Shown here piece after piece: positions 21,751-35,217 of a stretch of 64,000 bases of DNA (its first letter is position 1; every line of letters starts with the position of its first letter). This DNA is from Cyathus striatus. Taxonomy: Eukaryota; Basidiomycota; Agaricomycetes; Agaricales; Nidulariaceae. The stretch spans positions 3,720,001 to 3,784,000 of the forward strand of contig JAOVFP010000005.1 in assembly GCA_025738555.1 (NCBI GenBank). Direction: 5' to 3'. The position numbers were made by a program, and so were the translations under genes. Under the pieces are notes generated by a model. It ran no database searches, was not told where the DNA came from, and saw only the letters and a list, made by a program, of their open reading frames with translations.

Positions 21751-22999
21751 ACCTTAAACTTACTGTGCTTCCTAGTCGTAATGAATTTCCCCATTCCACT
21801 TGCACATCTTCATCACATTGTTCATTATGCCCAACGATTGCACGACATAGCAACTTCGATCTTTCTGTGCAAACTGGTCCCTTCTTCGTCCTGGTCTGAC
21901 CTCTATATATTTCCAGCTATCGCGCCCTTCTTCACAATAACTAGTTTCCTCATGCGTTCAGATCCTTAAGCATCCGTATCGCAAACAGCGTGAAACCACC
22001 CCCATACCCTCAGATATCCGTTTGGCTTTAACATCTTTTGTAACTCCCGCCACTTGTTCTTGGCCGTCTGTATACGATCGTTATCTTGTATACCTCCCGC
22101 AAAAGCGACAACGCGTTATCAAGATTCACACGACTACGATGCTCAGTAACATATACGAAAGCGTTTTGGAATTTCGTGATATTGACTCCTTAAGTCTGAT
22201 CTTTTTACGGAATTTCCAGACAGCCGGCTGGAAACTGGTCTTGAAATTTGACAGCCTACGACAGCTAGAAGTGCTTTGGTGGATCACATACTCCCAAATG
22301 TATGCGTGCTTAAACGTGAGTCTTTATTGCTATCATATTAGCCACGGACTTAATCAGCCAACATGATACTAATTATCTATTCAGTATCCATTTAAATTCA
22401 CAGGTCAGATTAGTCTTTTATATTCGTTATCAAGTTTAACTTAAACCGGAGTAGACATAGATGCTGTTCTTGAGCCTGCAGAAACCACCCAAGAAGGAAT
22501 GAATACTGCCACAGATAACGCGACTCTAACGTTCGACCTTGACTATGTGCCTTGCCCTTTGCTTGCCTGTGCGATCTCACACATTCAATTACGACTTAAC
22601 TACAAGCGAGGAGCCATTATTCACTTTACTGCTTTGTCGCCAGAAGTTACATTCTTGGGCGATTCTTTCTTGGCAGCTGCAATTCCGTTTCTTCCCAGAA
22701 ACGCATCTACAAGGCCTCATGTTCGTACATGTAGCGCTTTACTTACACCTGTCCAGCGTCACGTACATCTGCTTTCTTCTGGTTCTACTATTCAAAACAT
22801 GTCCAACATATCTCTTAAGCATGCAACACGTTTACAGCTTATAGCGCGAGATCTCGCAGATGATTACACGAAGAGGACCGAGTTCATAGAGAAATGGAGT
22901 ATTAAATCGTGGCGAGAGCAACGAACTATGCTGAGTTGGGAAGCAGGACTTTTAAAAGCTGGTATACTGACCAGATGGCAAGTTGTGGTTCAAAGTTAG
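21751..22999 (+). CDS. Unrecognised protein-coding gene, at least three exons
   Basis: A chain of compatible exons reads DDLKLTVLPSRNEFPHST, an intron at about 21894-21968, ILKHPYRKQRETTPIPSD, LTSFVTPATCSWPSVYDRYL, NIYESVLEFRDIDSLSLIFL and VLWWITYSQMYACLN. A GTGAGT..CAG intron (about 22316-22385) follows, then the 19-nt exon 22386-22404 (YPFKFT), a second intron, and a final exon from about 22458 (IDAVLEPAETTQEGMNTA to LTRWQVVVQS). Good splice sites that keep one frame argue for a real gene. I do not recognise the family: there are no transmembrane segments, no clear catalytic motif, and the mixed composition suggests a folded soluble protein. The 5' end is unresolved; the true start codon probably lies in an upstream exon that I could not fix. 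Confidence 0.45.
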
Positions 23000-23091
23000 T
23001 CTTTATGATACAATTAGATTACTACATTGCTCCATCCAAGTATTGGTAAATTGAATCTACCCATCTTGCAATCAATCATTCCTGAAACTAA

Positions 23092-24861
23092 TTAATAAGT
23101 TAGAGTTCCGACTATCGCATCAACTATACGAAGGGCGTCCGGAATATTAAACTTTTCGTATTGTAGTCCAGCGGGTGTGCTACCAAGCAACAAAGTTAGC
23201 AAAATGAAATGTAACGTAACGGCAGCGAATGACTTACTCCCATCCAGTTACCCGCTTAACAGGAGCTTCCAGTTTCAAGAAACATCTCTTCTGAATCTGT
23301 GCACTGATTTCGGCACCTGCTCCAGCAGTTAATCCTGCCTCGTGAACGACAACCAATCGACCCGTCCGTTTAACACTCTCTGCCACGGTCTCGATATCCC
23401 AGGGAAGAATAGAACGAAGGTCGATAAGTTCCACTTTCGCAGAACGTAGTGACTGAGGAATATGCTTCTCTAAGGAAGGTGGGGGAGATTTGAGCATATG
23501 CAATGCGGTTTCGCAATGGTACACGGGTGTTCCCCATGTCAACAAGGTGAGGTCCGAGCCTGGTACTAAAACTTCAGCCTTTCCTAGCGGCAGTTCGAAG
23601 TCGTCAATGGGGACTTGCTCGACTGAACAAAGAGTTGGTAGTAATAGCAAATATAGCCTTAACATCACATAACATACCTGCAGAGCGGTAAAGAATTTTT
23701 GGCTCCATGAATATTACTGGATTAGGGTCTCGAATGGAACCCAGTAATAAACCTTTGGCTTGAAGCGGTGACCTTGGGATGACAATCTACGAAATAGGTA
23801 TAAAAACAGTCTTCGTCTCGTAACATGAATGGACGAACTTTTAATCCTGATGCCCCCATGAAAAACGCTTCAGGTGACTGGGAATGATACAATCCACCGT
23901 GTCCCTAAGAAAGTAATGGCATCACAGTCCTGAACATGTTGAAGGCCGATACTAACAACAGACATAGTCGGCGTACGAATAGTCAAACCCCCAACGTTGT
24001 AGCTGCCGCCAGAGCGATAACGGATCTTCGCTGCTTCATTAACGATCTGAAAATATGTTAATATTAAACCGCAACAAGACATGCAAACGTACCTGATCGA
24101 ATGCAGGGAAGATATAGTCGGCGAACTGAATTTCTGCTATTGCAGTATGACCCATCAATGCTAGACCAATTCCGAAGCCTGCTATACCCTGCTCCGTAAG
24201 CGGAGTGTTGAAGACACGTTCCTTCCCTGTAAAGCACTATTCAGAAAGCTTATCGTTCAGAAGAGAAAATTTATGGACCGAATTCTTCGGCCAGACCCTT
24301 GAACAAAAATAAGATATGTTTTATGCTCAACTAAATCACCTTAACGCACCATTGTGCATCTAAATACGCCGCCGAATGCTACATCTTCGCCAAACACAAC
24401 GGCCTTGTCATCTTTTAATAGCGCAATACTAGTTGTTTCGTCAGCTACGAATTTTTGCATAGTCATGAACATATGCACCTCATTGCATCGCGAACGGCCT
24501 GATAAGTATTCATTTTCCGTGTCTCTCTTCCACCAACCAGAGTTTCTGACGTGGATAAACCATCCTCGTCAGGATACGTAATGCCTAAAGTGCGGAGAGC
24601 AGCCTCTCTTGTTTGCTTCAGCAGTTTTGAGGTTGCTACGCCAGGTAAATGGCCACCAGCAGGCGGAGGTTCAGCAACGGTGGAGTTCCATCGGCAGGTC
24701 TGGTAGATACAAAGGACAAGGTTAGATATTTACATATGTAAAAGATTAAGAAGTCGGAATACCGGTAAGGAGGGAAACCTTCGAGGAAAGAAGTTTCTAG
24801 AGGGCGGAAGATGGTGGATTGCATGAAAGAAGAAATGGATAAGATCCGGCTTAGGCTTCAT
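23092..24861 (-). CDS. BCKDHB: Branched-chain 2-oxoacid dehydrogenase E1 beta subunit, mitochondrial
   Basis: The beta subunit of the thiamine-diphosphate E1 component that oxidatively decarboxylates the keto acids of Leu, Ile and Val in the mitochondrial matrix. The start at 24861 gives a basic, Phe-rich leader ([20 protein letters not shown], then SRNFFPRRF) typical of a targeting peptide, spliced to [20 protein letters not shown]. Later exons show [25 protein letters not shown]-type E1-beta blocks, [59 protein letters not shown] and the end [20 protein letters not shown]. The last exon (23092-about 23167) is needed to complete the C-terminus after a GTAAGT intron. Eight or so introns interrupt the gene. 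It is divergent from the creC-like gene, with 135 bp between starts. Confidence 0.88.
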
Positions 24862-24996
24862 GAAGGAAGTGTGGGTACGGAGAGAGACGGTGAGCTACTA
24901 AGTTAAGACCGTAAGCGCACCTTCCCCATCCGGCGGGGAATCATCCTCGCAGTCCTTGCCATCGCCCTCTCCTTCTTTCTTTATAATTAGTCCTCC

Positions 24997-27197
24997 ATGG
25001 CTGCAATCGAAAATGATTCTACCTTTGTCGCACCAGAAGGCGTCTACTCCGTCACTGAGGAGCACAAACCAAATCTCGCGGCTAATATTGCTGTAAGCGC
25101 TGGTCCTGCTATCTATCCATCTCGTGTTTCTTGTGTAGCCATCCGCATTCCTGCCCAAAAGCAAGGCGGAGGTGGTCAGGGATTTGCACAACTACTTGGA
25201 GGAAATAAAGAAACCAGGAAGGAAAAGCCTGCGAAAGAGCGCGATGATGGTGTTAGTCTTTCTAGCAGCGATACCCAGCCGGATGATCTCGCAGAACTGC
25301 CCCCATTATCCGCCCAAGATGCACCAGGAAGCAGCCCAATCACACATGAAACAAAGCTGTTCTCTGGACCGCGCCCGCTCGATAATGCAGCAGGAGGAAA
25401 GAAGAAGAGCGGCGCACGACCAAAACATAATATGCGCACTACATCCTCGACATTTATCACCCGTATACAGAATTCAGAAGGCATAAAGGTACTTCAGAAC
25501 AAACCGGGAGATGTTTCATTCCTATTCTACAACACGGCTAAAACATTCTGCTGGATAGAGGCTGGATCCAAGTCAAAAGTAGGTACATTGGCACCTCAGT
25601 TGACCTTTCTTTCAATTTATCCTGCTTAGGAACCGCTTTCTAGAGTTACCTTCTCGGCATATCCTACTTGCCATGATGTTAATGTAACCACTGCATCTCC
25701 TGATCATATAGACGTAATCATTGGGTTCAATACAGGCGATCTTATTTGGTTTGATCCCATGGCCTCTCGATATGAACGCCTAAACAAGCAGGTTTGTTTC
25801 CGCTCTACCTGCAATGTCTCCTCAACTAATCACTTAATAACCAGGGGTCCATTTCTTCTTCTCCTTGCACTGCTGTACGATGGGTTCCAGGATCTCACAC
25901 ACTCTTTCTGGTATCTCACGCAGACGGAACAATTATAGTCTACGACAAAGAACGCGACGATGGCTCATTCACACCGCAAGATCCAAATAACCCAACCCTG
26001 CTTACAGACGGTTCCAATCTTAACTCAGGTCTTGATGACACGAATTCAGCAGGAGACTGGGACTCAACAGATTCCATGTTTGTCACGCTACCACCGTGGC
26101 ATCCGGGCTCGTTCATACCATTCTCTTCAGCGGGGAAGTCAGAGAAGGAAAGAGCGGTTAAAAATCCCGTTAGTCACTGGCGAATTTCTAAACGAGCTGT
26201 TGTAGGCAAGTTGTTGTTCTTTCTAGCAGATAAGGGTTTTAACTTTAATCTCCAACAGACTTTGTCTTCTCTCCTGATGTAAAACATGTTGCAGCAATTT
26301 CAGAAGATGGATGCCTTAGAATTATAGATGCATTACAAGAAAGGTTTGTGCTGTTCTTCGTACTATATCAAGGAACTACTTAACTAGATGATAAAGGCTC
26401 TTAGATTGCTATGCATCTTACTTCGGGGCCCTAACATGTGTGGCATGGTCGCCAGATGGGCGGTTTGTACTGGTAAGAACGAAATGACCTTTCTCAGTAA
26501 GTAGCATCTCTAATTTACTCTGCCCGTAGACAGGTGGTCAAGATGACCTTCTTACTCTCTTTGCACCATGGGAAGGTCGTGTTTTAGCGCGATGTCAGGG
26601 CCATTCGTCTTTTGTGGCTTCTGTAGCCTTTGATGATTTACGTTGCGATGGTAGAACTTACCGCTTCGGGAGTGTTGGAGAGGATAATAAGCTTATACTT
26701 GTAACTTAAATTCCACTTCTTTTTTTTTTTTTTTGACGAGTTTATTCATTCTCTGTTCTTTAGTGGGATTTTTCTAGTGGATCATTGCATCGACCGAAAT
26801 TTCAGGCACACTACCAACGTGTATCAATGTCGTCGACATTATCCCTTTCTATGCGCCGTGACCGTTCCAATATTCACTTGCCTTCAATAAACACTCCTGG
26901 CATAGATGATCAACCATCACCAAGATTCCATCCTGCCCCTTTCAGAAGCGAAGTTGCTATTGTTCAGCCAGTTTTAGTGAGTAAGCTGGTACAGTTTTTG
27001 TCTCGCTACTAACCTCTCTCCAGACGAAACAATTGGATGGCGATTTGCTAACACATATTACTTTTCTTCCTCGGTATATTCTAATTTCTACAAAGGGAGG
27101 ACATATCAAACTATGGATTAGACCACTCGCTTTGAAACCGCATCAGAAGAATAATCGTCTACAGGCAGTCACAGATATTCATGATATGATATCATAG
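24997..27197 (+). CDS. creC: WD40 protein of the creC/WDR20/DMWD family
   Basis: In Aspergillus, CreC is the WD40 partner that stabilises the deubiquitinase CreB in carbon catabolite control; WDR20 does the same for USP12/46 in animals. From [20 protein letters not shown] the protein has a long low-complexity N-terminal region. The propeller follows: [124 protein letters not shown] and [18 protein letters not shown]. The [20 protein letters not shown] block and the insert before the last repeat are typical of the family. The last exon ends [12 protein letters not shown]. An intron near 26707-26763 contains a run of about 15 T. Symbol by homology; orthology not tested. Confidence 0.85.
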
Positions 27198-27813
27198 TAC
27201 ATGATGGATGATGGTACTTACAAACATACTGAACTTCAGGCTCTTTTATTCATAACTAAGATACAACTCTTAGTGTAATAGACCCCTCAACTTCGTGTGT
27301 ATGTTACCAATATGTTACTAGATCCAGAGGTCATGGTTGTATATAAATATTTATTAATTGATTTAACTTTACAAAACTAGTACTAAATTATTCAAATACA
27401 ACTGCCGGTGATTACTACTAGGGTGTACTGGCCTCTTGCACCGTGGCACGTTGCGCAAGATTCGACCTAAGCTTTGAGCTTGCTATTATATCCCCAGTCG
27501 TTTTCTGAGATAATTATCTACCAGTGTTGCCATCACCTCCTGTTCCCCTTCAGGTTCGTTGCAGTCCGGAATCGGGCAGGAGTCGTCAAGGAGTTGTCGT
27601 TGACGTTCCTTCATGTTCTTGTTTGTACTTGCTATACATACATGCCAATGGCTTCTAGACTTTATGTAACTTACTTATAGCGGCCCGCATTTTAGACGTG
27701 CTTCCAATTTGCTTCAGACGAAAATTTGGTTCGTTCGTGCATTACTTATACGTCTAGTACTTAATCACCATCGATTTCAATTAGGAGGCTCTTGATTATT
27801 GTCATATACCTTC
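27198..27813. other. Intergenic region between the creC-like gene and the small acidic gene
   Basis: About 0.6 kb. The open frames are short and uninformative. The left part is AT-rich and likely includes the creC-like 3' UTR; I see no repeat or RNA gene. Confidence 0.4.
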
Positions 27814-28387
27814 ATGTCTGTTATAAACGAAACTATAATTCCGCGTGAACCGCGCTTTCCAATGCTGTTGTCTCAACCACCCAAGCCTCATCCCATCCCA
27901 TTACCAAAACGACGTGTTTATGGCCATATTAACGCGATGCGAGACCTGCAGCGAGAAATGGATGACCTGAGCGACGAAGAAAATGAATTAGAAGATCTGG
28001 TATGTGTTGCGATTCCCCATCTGTGTCTCAACGACGTTGAACCTGGCAGACTCTCCTTATTCACAATCGCGGATACTCATTTCTCGTGCCCATTGGGCGG
28101 AATCTTACTCAACAAGAAGAAAAGAATGATGTATATTCTGCGTTGATTTATCTAGAAATAATCTTATATCCCTACAGGCCAGTGATTCAGAAGACGAAGA
28201 TTCACAAGGGTCGGGTGGTGCACCCTCAGTTGTCGAGGATGAAGGCGAAAACGATTCTACCCAGGACCTTGACGCCAGTATGGAAGATTTAGACGAGGAT
28301 CGAACGGTAGATACCGAGGACAACGAGGAGTTCAATGACGAGGGAAATACCGAAGACTATGAAGAAGAGTCATCAGATATGATATGA
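27814..28387 (+). CDS. Small acidic protein, possibly APC15/Mnd2-like
   Basis: Two exons joined by a clean GTATGT..ACAG intron (about 27999-28178) give about 131 residues. The N-terminal half is basic and Pro-rich (IPREPRFPMLLSQPPKPHPI, PLPKRRVYGHINAMRDLQRE). The C-terminal half is almost entirely Asp/Glu/Ser (DLSDEENELEDL, then ASDSEDEDSQGSGG through NTEDYEEESSDMI). A short Pro-containing N-terminus followed by an acidic tail ending in Met-Ile recalls anaphase-promoting-complex subunit 15, but the match is by composition, not by a firm motif. The ATG at 27814 is the first in frame. It could equally be an unrelated acidic nuclear protein. Confidence 0.6.
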
Positions 28388-28618
28388 TGTTGTATTACAG
28401 TACGTCTAAGTATATGGTGTGTATAGCTACTATTATTTGAATACTATTGAGTTAACCTTGCATACTGCAGTTGGATATATTATACATGTATCTAACATAT
28501 ATCTTGTATGGAGTTATTGCGGAAGAGGATTCTCTTATTTATAATCTGTAGCATATCACGCCAAAAATGTCCGCATCATAAAAGAAATGCGACATTGTAT
28601 CATATATTGATTCAGATG

Positions 28619-30954
28619 TTATATTCCATTGATTTTATCCCCACTATCACCAAACAAGAAAGTCCAAAGTGCGTCACGATTTTTGTAGTCGTGATGTGCA
28701 ATGCTCACCAACCATCTTTCATTGCCAATACTTTCTAGAAGCTTATGCTCTTCAGATCCGGGACGGTAAAACGAAGCCCAGTCGGACCAAATAGCAAAGG
28801 CTTCTTCCTTCCAAGAGAGGAACGATTCTCGTTCAATAATTGTAGTCTGAGCGATTTCTTGGCCAGGAAACACTCCCCAAGTGACTGCATTTCGACCATT
28901 TTCTGGTACATTAGTTCTCATATCTCCCTTCGGTTCAAAATGAAGCCATGTTGATGCTGGGGCGAAACCACTTGCCTTGCTATTTGCTGCAAACCAATGT
29001 ACCCATCCATCCCCTTTGTCTTGTATCTTTTTCTCAATCGAATCTACATCTGCTTCAGTGCAGAAGAACTCGACAAATCCCTTCTGGAAGACATAACCAG
29101 CCCTAGGTCCCCATCCAACAACCGGATCGGAGGATGGTACCCCATCTACAGCAGGCTGTGAGCCGACAGTCCACCAACCAAGGTTTGTTAATTTTTCTAG
29201 CTGTGAAAGAATTGGCATGGATTCTGGCGACAATGGGGTAGGGGAAAATGGGGTAGTTGGTATTTCGGAATGTAGATGATCCAAGAATATTTTCGTGAGA
29301 TCTTCGAGAGTTCTTGGGTTGCTCCACTCCGAAAGAGCTTCGCTTTTCTGCAAAGATAGAGCTTAGCTAGAGTCCGAATTGGTATACAGAAAAACTTGCA
29401 GATATACCGGAGCCACCCCACGGATCTTGATTTCCGAAAGCCGGACTTTTGAAATCTCCAAAACGACCGTTCGGAAAATCATCCCAAGTTGCCGCATTAT
29501 TAATTTCGCCTTTGCCTGCTTCGTCGGTAACAGCAATTGTTCCTGCAGTTAGATTATTGGCAGCAGCTCCCGTAGCAGTGGCCGGTGTCACCAAGAGTTT
29601 CGAGGAGTCGACGTCAGAAGGTGGATGTATAGCATCTCCTGGAGTATCCTGGAAACTATTTATACGGATAGGTGTAGAGCGAGGCATGATGCTTACTGCA
29701 ATCAACTTGTTTGGTAGAGTGGTAGGAACTACCCCCGTCCATTGCAAAGTTTCTAACACACGCTGGACGCTCTTTTCCAGGTTAAGAGTACAGAAGTGTA
29801 CACCTGGTACGCTTCCTTCCGTGGCAAGTCGTTGTATCATTTCAACGGCCAGTGTGACACCAAAGTCCTTTACCAGCTGATCATCATGCTGAGAAAGAAA
29901 GATGATAAGGTCACATTCAGTTTCTCCATCCATATCTAATACGCACACTGATTGGCTCAAGTGCAGATGTCACAGAAGGCGGAACCCGTGTGCCGCAAAG
30001 TTTGGTTAATCGTAAAAAGGAGGCATGCGTTTGAATGGGCATGACACCAGGGATAATAGGAACATTTATTCCTATCACGAAATGTATTCAGGGATGCATT
30101 GGATTTGACTTAAAAGTTGGTAATACCTTTTGCCCGAACCTTCTTCTGCCATTCAAGGAATCGATCCACATCATAGAACAGTTGAGTAACAATGAAATCA
30201 GATCCCGCATCTACTTTAGCCTTCAAATAATCTAGTTCTTCGTCTTCGTCAAGACTACTATTAGCATGACCATCAGGGTATGCTACGAGTTTAAAAAAAC
30301 ATCAGCTTAAGCGGCGTACAGGTGGATCCGAGGTAATACCTGCGACTCCGATGCAAAAATGGGATGAATAATCTGGCAGCGAGCGAATGTACGAAACAAG
30401 GTCTATGCCGTGGGTGAAACGAGGATCAGATGGTATCCACTCCTCTTCTCCTCTTGGTGGATCTATTGCTGCATGAAAGAATGATCGGCTGGAAAAACAT
30501 GTGTATACCTACCTCCCCTTAGCGCAAGGAGATTTCGAATACCACGTTCCTTTGCTATCTAGAACGGTTTTACAAGATATCCCCAGCGATTTAGAGTGAT
30601 CATCATACCTCTAATACCTCATCAACCATACCCTGTTGCATATTTGTACATGTCAAATGTAAGATAGTATCGAGGTCATATCCTGACTGGGTTAATCCCG
30701 CGAGATCCAAGCTTCTTTCCTTTGTGGTCCCTCCCGCTCCCCATGTGATACTTATTGCAAGGGGGTTTAATGTCGAGAGCCTAGATATGCGTGCGATCAA
30801 GTTCTCGAACCCCTAGATCAGAGGTGGTAAGCTTTGCGTAGGACACAGCAGTAGAACGGATGCGGCGAACTTGATCTGTGCGAGGAGGGAAGAATTCGAA
30901 GGTATAGAAGGGGATAGAGTTGTCTCTTCGGGCGATTTTGTCTGTTAGTTTCAT
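28619..30954 (-). CDS. Methylenetetrahydrofolate reductase
   Basis: Reduces 5,10-methylene-THF to 5-methyl-THF, the methyl donor for methionine synthase (the Met12/Met13 role in yeast). The start at 30954 gives MKLTDKIARRDNSIPFYTFE, FFPPRTDQ and, after an intron, GFENLIARISRLSTLNPLAI and SITWGAGGTTKERSLDLAG. The TIM-barrel domain continues with LHLTCTNM, SPFGVTLAVEMIQRLATEG-like residues and VPGVHFCTLNLEKSVQRVLE. A linker rich in Ala/Thr follows, then the C-terminal regulatory domain: LEDLTKIFLDHLHSEI, VGWGPRAGYVFQKGFVEFF, NAVTWGVFPGQEIAQTTIIE, and ALWTFLFGD. The WGVFPGQEI block is characteristic of eukaryotic enzymes. The gene is divergent from the Rab6 gene; a TCACGTG box lies between them. 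Confidence 0.92.
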
Positions 30955-31212
30955 TTCTGATAACGATGGTATGAAGTAGATGAGATAAATTTAAACAGAT
31001 TTATGTAAATTACACCAAGACGCGATAGTCACGTGGAGAGCCGGCGGATGAGATGAGCGGGGAAAGCTGTTGTCAAACAATTCCAAATACGAAAGGCACG
31101 TCACGCTACTTGGCTAAGTCTAACATCACTCGTCTCGTAGCTGGTAACCGCAAACACTACAGTATTCGTACATTCCCCTAATACTTCTCCAAAATTCCAC
31201 TTCAGAACCAGG
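30955..31212. promoter_or_regulatory. Divergent promoter of MTHFR and YPT6 with a TCACGTG box
   Basis: The 258-bp divergent interval contains TCACGTGG at 31029-31036, about 75 bp upstream of the MTHFR start. In yeast the same hexamer is the Cbf1 site found at methionine-pathway promoters. Confidence 0.45.
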
Positions 31213-32133
<921 letters not shown>

Positions 32134-32419
32134 TTTTTATTCTTGTTCTTCTACCCATTTGGAAGAATGCACATGTATGGTTAGTAGCCAGACGGTGGTA
32201 GACACACCTGTACCAGGTCGGATTTGTATCATGTATATTTGTTATTACTTCGCTTCCTACGTATATAACGCATAGACGATCGTGCTGAGCGTGAAATAAG
32301 CTGAATGGATGACAAACTTGTATGGGAGTTAGCATGTTAAGACGTGCCATTGCATGCGCTGTTATACAAGATCTACAACCGTCAACAAGCGTGAGACCTT
32401 GGTGTGTCGTCCAAGTCAT

Positions 32420-33858
32420 TCATCCACGATTCATTGTGTTACCTGCTCCTCTCGGATTTTCGTCAGTATAAAGTGCCCACTTTTCATTTTTCTGTCGTTT
32501 TTGTTCTTCCATCTCTTCACCTTCCAAAGTCCCATCCATTTCTGCGCCAATAGCTAATTGCTCGGATGAGGTTGGTTGTTGTTCAGACGCAGGTCTGAAT
32601 AAAACATCAGAAGATACATGACATAAATCGAAGAATATTGACGTACCCTCCACCAGTGATGACATTTCCACGCTCCTGTTCGATTTGCAGATATTCATCG
32701 ATACTCATTGTGGGAAGATTATATCCAGGACCGAACACCTGCTTTTGCAACCGTGCCCGCTTCCCAGCATCGGAAGGCAGAATTGTGAATGGACGCAGTG
32801 GCTAAAAATGACATTAATATTAGGGTTGCGCCAATAGCGAGCCTTACAAAAGATATACTTTTCCAGTAGGATCTAACAATGGGCCTTTTCCATCCGGGCC
32901 ACCTCTTGGAATGGGCGCATCCAATTTCCACATTTCATCGTCCGTTTCTTTCTTCTTTCCTCGAAAATCATCCACAGGTGCATTCAAAGGACTTGGCGGC
33001 GCATTTCGCAATAGCTCGAGCTCTTGTTCCATGCTCTCCAATTGGGTGTGCGCTTGTGCGTAATTTAGACGCAACAAGAGGAGCACTGTCTCTCGAAGCA
33101 TTTCATCTGTCTCTGAACCCAGATCATCATCGGAAATGGGATTGGCCAAGGTTTGAAGGAGAGACGCAATGATCTCAAAGTCGGATGGGGCTTCCTCTTT
33201 GATAGACTTCTTCCCAGAACGTTTTCGGATAGCCTGACCGTATATTAATAAGAACTAAAATCCAAGATACTTCAAGTTTATACACACATCGATCCTGGCG
33301 CGAAGTTCCTTTTGTTTCTTATATTGATTAATCTTCAATTCTCTTCGCCTACCGGGATCAACAATTGTTGTGGACGATTTGAAGTAAAGTTTGCGTTCAT
33401 CTTCGGGGACAACTTCGTACGTTTCGAGAAGAGAAACAAAGTCTTCATGTATTTCTAGGCAACTTCGTAGAATTAGTTCTTTATCGGTAGTTCAATGTAC
33501 GGATGACGCACCACTGCCTCGATCAGAGATACCATCCTTTCCTGCCTTTCCGTCGTCCTGACTCGCCCCTGGACCTCAGAGAACGCGTATGGTACAAGGA
33601 GATAAATTAGATCGCGAGTCGAGATGTCTTCCAGTGTTTCATTCGGGCTGAACAGTGACAACCCTACAATGTGAGAACGAACGGCATTCAAATCTCTCAA
33701 GCTGGACTTGACAAGTTCCTAACCTAAGATGAGAAATTGCTCAACCAGACAGGTTTACGTTATCGTACTTGGGTTTCATCTTCGATAGTCGGTAGATTGG
33801 CAGCTTTAGAAGCAGTGGTCAAGCTGCGAGCAAATAAGTCTGGTAGAGATAACGACAT
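32420..33858 (-). CDS. TAP42: TAP42 (PP2A-phosphatase-associated protein, IGBP1 family)
   Basis: Binds the catalytic subunits of PP2A and Sit4-type phosphatases downstream of TORC1. The start at 33858 opens MSLSLPDLFARSLTTASKAA and NLPTIEDETQ. Next are SLFSPNETLEDISTRDLIYL, LVPYAFSEVQGRVRTTERQE, RMVSLIEAVV, DFVSLLETYEVVPEDE, DPGRRRELKINQYKKQKELR and LLLLRLNYAQAHTQLESMEQ. The most diagnostic block is the C-terminal PTMSIDEYLQIEQERGNVIT, followed by an acidic tail (EGEEMEEQKRQKNEKWALYT). About six short introns. The NETLEDISTRDL and MSIDEYLxIE motifs are family-specific. The neighbouring NPR2 at 17-19 kb acts on the same TORC1 pathway, but is not close enough to suggest a cluster. Confidence 0.9.
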
Positions 33859-34302
33859 GTAAGTATGTGGAACGAACGCAAGCTTTAAGTTTAATGAACA
33901 GGCAGTGGAAGGTTGTACATTCAAGGACATCGTGATTGCATTACGTAAGAACGACTACATCAGAGACATCTAAATTTATATTCTTATAGCAAGGGCAACC
34001 ACATTCTATTTACACAAAATGTGAATGTGAATATAGAAGTTCTGAATGATGACGATGAACATAAATATTCGCACCACACCATATTGGTGATAGACTCAAG
34101 AGTGATACTATACCATACAGTCAGGACAGGGAAGTTTGATCCCATGCATGCCAACGTAGATATGAACACCCATTCTCGTAGAAATGGCACAGAACATACA
34201 TATGCGCTCCGACAACAGTTAGGGCATGCTTGGAGCTTGAAAATCACTGTAAAGTCAACCGGGTAAAAACGATCATTCTCTAAAATCTACAGTGCAAATA
34301 GA
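33859..34302. other. Intergenic region between TAP42 and the ATP synthase delta gene
   Basis: AT-rich 444-bp segment, promoter of TAP42 on the left and 3' flank of the ATP synthase gene on the right. An 81-codon open frame (34021-34266, +) and an antisense frame are present, but neither resembles a known protein. Confidence 0.4.
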
Positions 34303-34952
34303 TCATTTTGAAAGAGCATACTGCAAAGCCTCATACACGTCTGCCTCGATGCGTGCTTCCACCTTGTCAGCCTCTGATGCAGCGCTCGATGCCACCTTTG
34401 TTACTTCCTGGAGGTTAGCACGGACGGCCTGTATCGACATGTTAGCATAGTAAGGCCAGCAGTACAACGTCAGATCCTCACCTCGAGAGAGAAGTCTTCA
34501 AGAGGGGCACCTTCAACAGCGTTAATGGTGAGCTTGTTGTTGGGGTGAACAGTGGCAAAACCTGCAGAAACTACGCGCAAAAATTCATTTGGATAACATC
34601 ACAACGGGAAGCAGGGATTAAACTAACCGAAGAATTTCTGAGTAGCACCTGACTCGATGACTTCAACAACGCCAGGACGGAGGGCCTCGATAGAAGGAAC
34701 GTGGTTTGCAAGAATACCCATATCTCCAGACTCAGCGGGGATATTCACTTGCACGACATCTTGTGAACTGTATATGGTCTTGAAGGTCTACGTCAGGATT
34801 GAAGACGCAAAGAGCAAGTGGAGAAAGCGTACCTTGTGTGGCAAGACGAGAGAAAGCTTGACCTTGTCAGTCACGTCGGCGTATCCACGTCTTTGGATGG
34901 AGAAGGTGGCTACCCGCCGTGCAGCAGAGGAGACAGGACGCAGAGAGAACAT
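34303..34952 (-). CDS. ATP16: ATP synthase F1 subunit delta, mitochondrial
   Basis: Central-stalk subunit of mitochondrial ATP synthase (homologous to bacterial epsilon). The start at 34952 gives a typical leader MFSLRPVSSAARRVATFSIQ RRGYA. The mature part is DVTDKVKLSLVLPHK, then after an intron VVQVNIPAESGDMGILANHV, PSIEALRPGVVEVIESGATQ, KFFVSAGFATVHPNNKLTIN, VEGAPLEDFSLEAVRANLQE and the C-terminal helix ADKVEARIEADVYEALQYAL. The beta-sandwich block PAESGDMGILANHVP is the family signature. Three introns are visible. Confidence 0.93.
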
Positions 34953-35217
34953 TTGTGAGTGTGCTGTTGCTCGTCTTCGCCGTGTGTTTACGGATTTACT
35001 TGTCGGTATCTTCCGTACATTTCTCCCACGTTCACTCTGCCCTCAGTTTCACACGTTTCTGATTCGTCATATTGGTCCAATAACTACTTCAACCATATTA
35101 TATTCCATTACATCAAAACAACGTTCTGTAACTGATGTCCGAAAGATCAACATATATGTACATGTCTAACTATTCATGCATTGTCCAAGGCAAGAAAAAG
35201 ATGGACCTACTAGAGCA

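Noticed and set aside
34657..35169. 170-codon open frame on the + strand
   Set aside because: It lies antisense to the ATP synthase delta exons and has no recognisable domain.
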